36,826 nt of DNA from Verrucomicrobia subdivision 3 bacterium UBA693 (lineage in GTDB: Bacteria; Verrucomicrobiota; Verrucomicrobiia; Limisphaerales; UBA8199), in the NCBI GenBank assembly GCA_002298785.1, contig DBMR01000123.1:1-36826 (forward strand). The letters are read 5' to 3'. The first letter of the stretch is position 1. Each line of letters opens with the position of its first letter. The notes below the pieces were generated by a model that saw only the letters and a list, made by a program, of their open reading frames with translations, had not been told where the DNA came from and did not search any database. Below are positions 34,825-36,826 of this stretch, piece after piece. The translations under genes and the position numbers were made by a program.

Positions 34825-35220
34825 CTAGGTCACATCATATTCTGTCAGCGTTTTCCAGTTGCCCCCCTGGCCCAGGTCCCGCCCGTCCAGGAATAAATGA
34901 TAGGTGTTGTCGCCAGTGATTCTCAGCAACGCCCGGTCCACCCGGCGGTTCGCCGGCACCTTAAATCCCCGCCAAAACCGGCAGGTTTGCTTCGCGCTGA
35001 AGTTGGTCGTCCAGATCCACGAACCAACCCCCAACTCGGCTGCCACCGCTTCCGATTCCGGCGTCGGCCTGGCCACGGACGCCGGTTCATCGGTCGAGGT
35101 CTGGCCCGCAGCAGATAAAGCCATAAACCCGAACGCTGCCAACGCCAGGATACTCGCCCCGCGCCCCCCACCCCACCAACTGATCCCGCGCGTTGACTGC
35201 CGTTGCTGCTCTGCCTTCAT
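34825..35220 (-). pseudogene. Sensor histidine kinase, N-terminal part ending at in-frame TAG
   Basis: This 131-codon frame encodes an N-terminal signal/anchor (GASILALAAFGFMALSAAG) and a jelly-roll sensor: WIWTTNFSAKQTCRFWRGFK, LLRITGDNTYHLFLDGRDLG and NWKTLTEYDVT. It then meets TAG (34827-34825 read on the minus strand). The next codons, in the same frame, encode LLRPGQHVLTVEAFND, the natural continuation of this domain (YDVT-x-LLRPGQH). The domain resembles the N-terminal beta-sandwich of alpha-L-rhamnosidases. Restoring one codon, for example CAG, gives a 501-residue kinase spanning 33715-35220. Options are a recent null mutation, a sequencing or assembly error, or amber readthrough. The ATG at 35220 (MKAEQQRQ) is chosen as nearest to the signal; the open frame extends up to 35448. 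Confidence 0.8.
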
Positions 35221-35446
35221 TTGCTTCGCCACCCAGTAATCGTCACTCGATCTCCACGCTCCGCGTGTCCGGTTTTCTTGCAGGATCCGTGGCTCGATCA
35301 GCATCATTGCACCTGCTGGCAGCCCGGAATCATGCGGCCATGCTACTGGGTTCCACCCGGCGCCTCCAGCCCATTCACCCCAACGCCACACAACGGCACC
35401 GCTGGAGGGATGTTTGGCTTGAATCGGTGATGCGGAAATGGCAGTC

Positions 35447-36826
35447 ATGAAGGATTGGCGCGGCTCCCCTGCGCCTGATTCAATGATTGCGCGAAACTCG
35501 AACGAACGGTCCGGAATTCAGGGTAAGGTGATCCCGGCTGACGCTGATTTCCGGCTGGGAATTGGAATTCTGATGGCCAGCGGCATGGCAGCTCTTGGCC
35601 ACGAATTGCTGTGGACCCGCCGCCTGATCGACCTGCTCGGGGCGAGTACCGAATCCAGTGCGCGGGTGTTCGAGTGCTTCTTTCTGGGGATGTGCCTGGG
35701 CGCGGCTTTCGTCACCGTCCTTTTGCCACGGCTGCGCCGACCCTGGCAGTTCCTCGGCTGGGTAGAATTTGGCATCGCGCTTTTGAGCATTCCGGCGCTA
35801 TTGTTGCCACATTGGACAGGCTGGATTTGGCCCAGCCTGGGAACAGACCGGCTGGTGAGTTGGCAGGGATCAGCTCTCAAAACGCTCCTTTCAGCGTGCA
35901 TCATCCTCCCACCCACGTTCCTCATGGGAATGACGCTTCCCGTTTTAATCTCAACCGTGGTCACCGCCAGACCGGATCGTCCGAAACGGGAAATTCTCCT
36001 GTACTCGGCCAATACGATTGGTGGCGTCTTTGGCCTCGGTGTGGTTGTGTTGTTTTCGCTCCAGACCTTTGGAGCCGCCGGCTCCATGCTGCTCATGATG
36101 GGAATCAACGTCGCCGTGGCCGTTCGCTGTTTTATGAGAGCCCGTCAGGACCTTGCCCGCCCTGAGCCGCCCGGTCCGGTCCTCGCCGCACCGAATACGC
36201 CACCCGCCGAGGTCGACAAACTGGCTTTGGGCTTTGCTTTTCTGTCCGGAGCCGGCGTGCTCGGGTTGGAAGTTCTGGGTCTGGCGCTGGCGAACCTCTC
36301 CGCACCGCTGTCGTTCTATCCCCAGGGCAGCATCCTGATTTGCGTGATTCTGCTGCTGGCCGTCGCCGCATGGTTCGTGGCCAAAATCAGCGCCCGGCCT
36401 GGGATGCCCCTCCGCATCCTTTCCTTCTCCATGGCAGCCACCGGGCTAATGGCAGCGCTGGCTCCCGCCATCTTTTTTCACTTGCCCGGCGTCGCCAACG
36501 GCCTTTTCGGGTATGGTGATTCCTTCTCCCAATTTTTGCTGGTCCTTGCCGGCAGCACCCTCGCCTCACTCGGACCGGCTTTGTTTTTCGCCGGAATGGT
36601 TTTCCCGGCAATTATGCTCTGGTCCAAATCACAGGACAACGTGCCGGGACGCCAATTGGGGTGGTTATTAGCGGGCAGCGGCCTGGGTGGAATCGCAGGG
36701 GCGGAAATCGCTTACCGCCTGTTGCTGCCGACTTTCGCGGTGCATGTGAGCATGGGGGTCATCGGGGTGTGTTATGGATTAGCCGCGCTCGCGCTGGTAA
36801 TGGTCTCGCGTGAGTTGCGGGGGGGG
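35447..36826 (+). CDS. Fused MFS/spermidine synthase-type membrane protein, partial at the window end
   Basis: The frame is open from ATG 35447 to the window end (460 codons, no stop), so the gene is incomplete. It encodes a multi-pass membrane protein. Its opening, MASGMAALGHELLWTRRLID, then LLGASTESSARVFECFFLGM and LGAAF, matches the first helices of the MFS-like half of fused MFS/spermidine synthase proteins. The later segments LPPTFLMGMTLPVLIS and LYSANTIGGVFGLGVVVLFS fit the same family. The aminopropyltransferase-like domain, if present, would lie beyond the edge. ATG 35483 is another possible start. It is divergent from the sensor kinase gene. The substrate is unknown; in this family polyamine synthesis is often not demonstrated. 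Confidence 0.78.
   Translation, partial: MKDWRGSPAPDSMIARNSNERSGIQGKVIPADADFRLGIGILMASGMAALGHELLWTRRLIDLLGASTESSARVFECFFLGMCLGAAFVTVLLPRLRRPWQFLGWVEFGIALLSIPALLLPHWTGWIWPSLGTDRLVSWQGSALKTLLSACIILPPTFLMGMTLPVLISTVVTARPDRPKREILLYSANTIGGVFGLGVVVLFSLQTFGAAGSMLLMMGINVAVAVRCFMRARQDLARPEPPGPVLAAPNTPPAEVDKLALGFAFLSGAGVLGLEVLGLALANLSAPLSFYPQGSILICVILLLAVAAWFVAKISARPGMPLRILSFSMAATGLMAALAPAIFFHLPGVANGLFGYGDSFSQFLLVLAGSTLASLGPALFFAGMVFPAIMLWSKSQDNVPGRQLGWLLAGSGLGGIAGAEIAYRLLLPTFAVHVSMGVIGVCYGLAALALVMVSRELRGG

Overview
The window looks like a chromosomal piece of a heterotrophic, carbohydrate-degrading bacterium of the Verrucomicrobiota/Planctomycetota group, most likely a Verrucomicrobiota of the Pedosphaera/Limisphaera type. 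This is inferred from protein families: a DUF1549/DUF1553 + DUF1501 + PPC-domain gene trio, Tat-exported Gfo/Idh/MocA oxidoreductases, many URO-D-fold proteins, secreted beta-propeller proteins, and a very large Ig/LamG/PA14 exoprotein with a typical verrucomicrobial C-terminal module. No tRNA, rRNA, CRISPR array or transposase gene was seen. The right edge ends inside an open gene in a run of G, and the left edge lies in a palindromic repeat, so the window may be a whole contig.

Layout. Positions 1-2.7 kb hold recG (minus), whose 3' end is overwritten by a palindromic repeat, and a small CoA-binding protein. Positions 2.8-8.2 kb hold the DUF1549/1553, DUF1501 and PPC trio in one tight plus-strand operon. 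A short PQQ-repeat protein follows on the minus strand. Positions 8.8-26.8 kb form the core: two divergent gene sets around a 308-bp intergenic region (17112-17419). The minus set runs GH36-like, URO-D, Gfo/Idh, URO-D, GH20, URO-D. The plus set runs beta-propeller hydrolase-like, URO-D, sugar-porter MFS, GH2-like with a discoidin domain, GH78-like. Positions 26.9-29.5 kb hold a divergent pair: a Tat-exported Gfo/Idh oxidoreductase and a second secreted beta-propeller protein. Positions 29.6-32.8 kb encode the 1060-residue adhesin-like exoprotein. Positions 33.0-35.2 kb encode a LuxR-type response regulator and its sensor kinase, whose reading frame is broken by an in-frame amber codon. Positions 35.4-36.8 kb hold the start of a fused MFS/spermidine-synthase-type membrane protein.

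Working model (inference): exported GH20, GH36-like, GH2-like, GH78-like and propeller enzymes release hexosamine, galactose-type and rhamnose-type sugars from a complex glycan. The MFS porter imports a product. Cytoplasmic Gfo/Idh and the four URO-D-fold proteins then modify unusual, possibly O-methylated, products. The neighbouring two-component system has a sensor domain resembling the N-terminal module of rhamnosidases and might sense such glycans, but it appears mutated. The four diverged URO-D paralogs inside one glycan locus, with no corrinoid protein in view, are the most intriguing part of the window.
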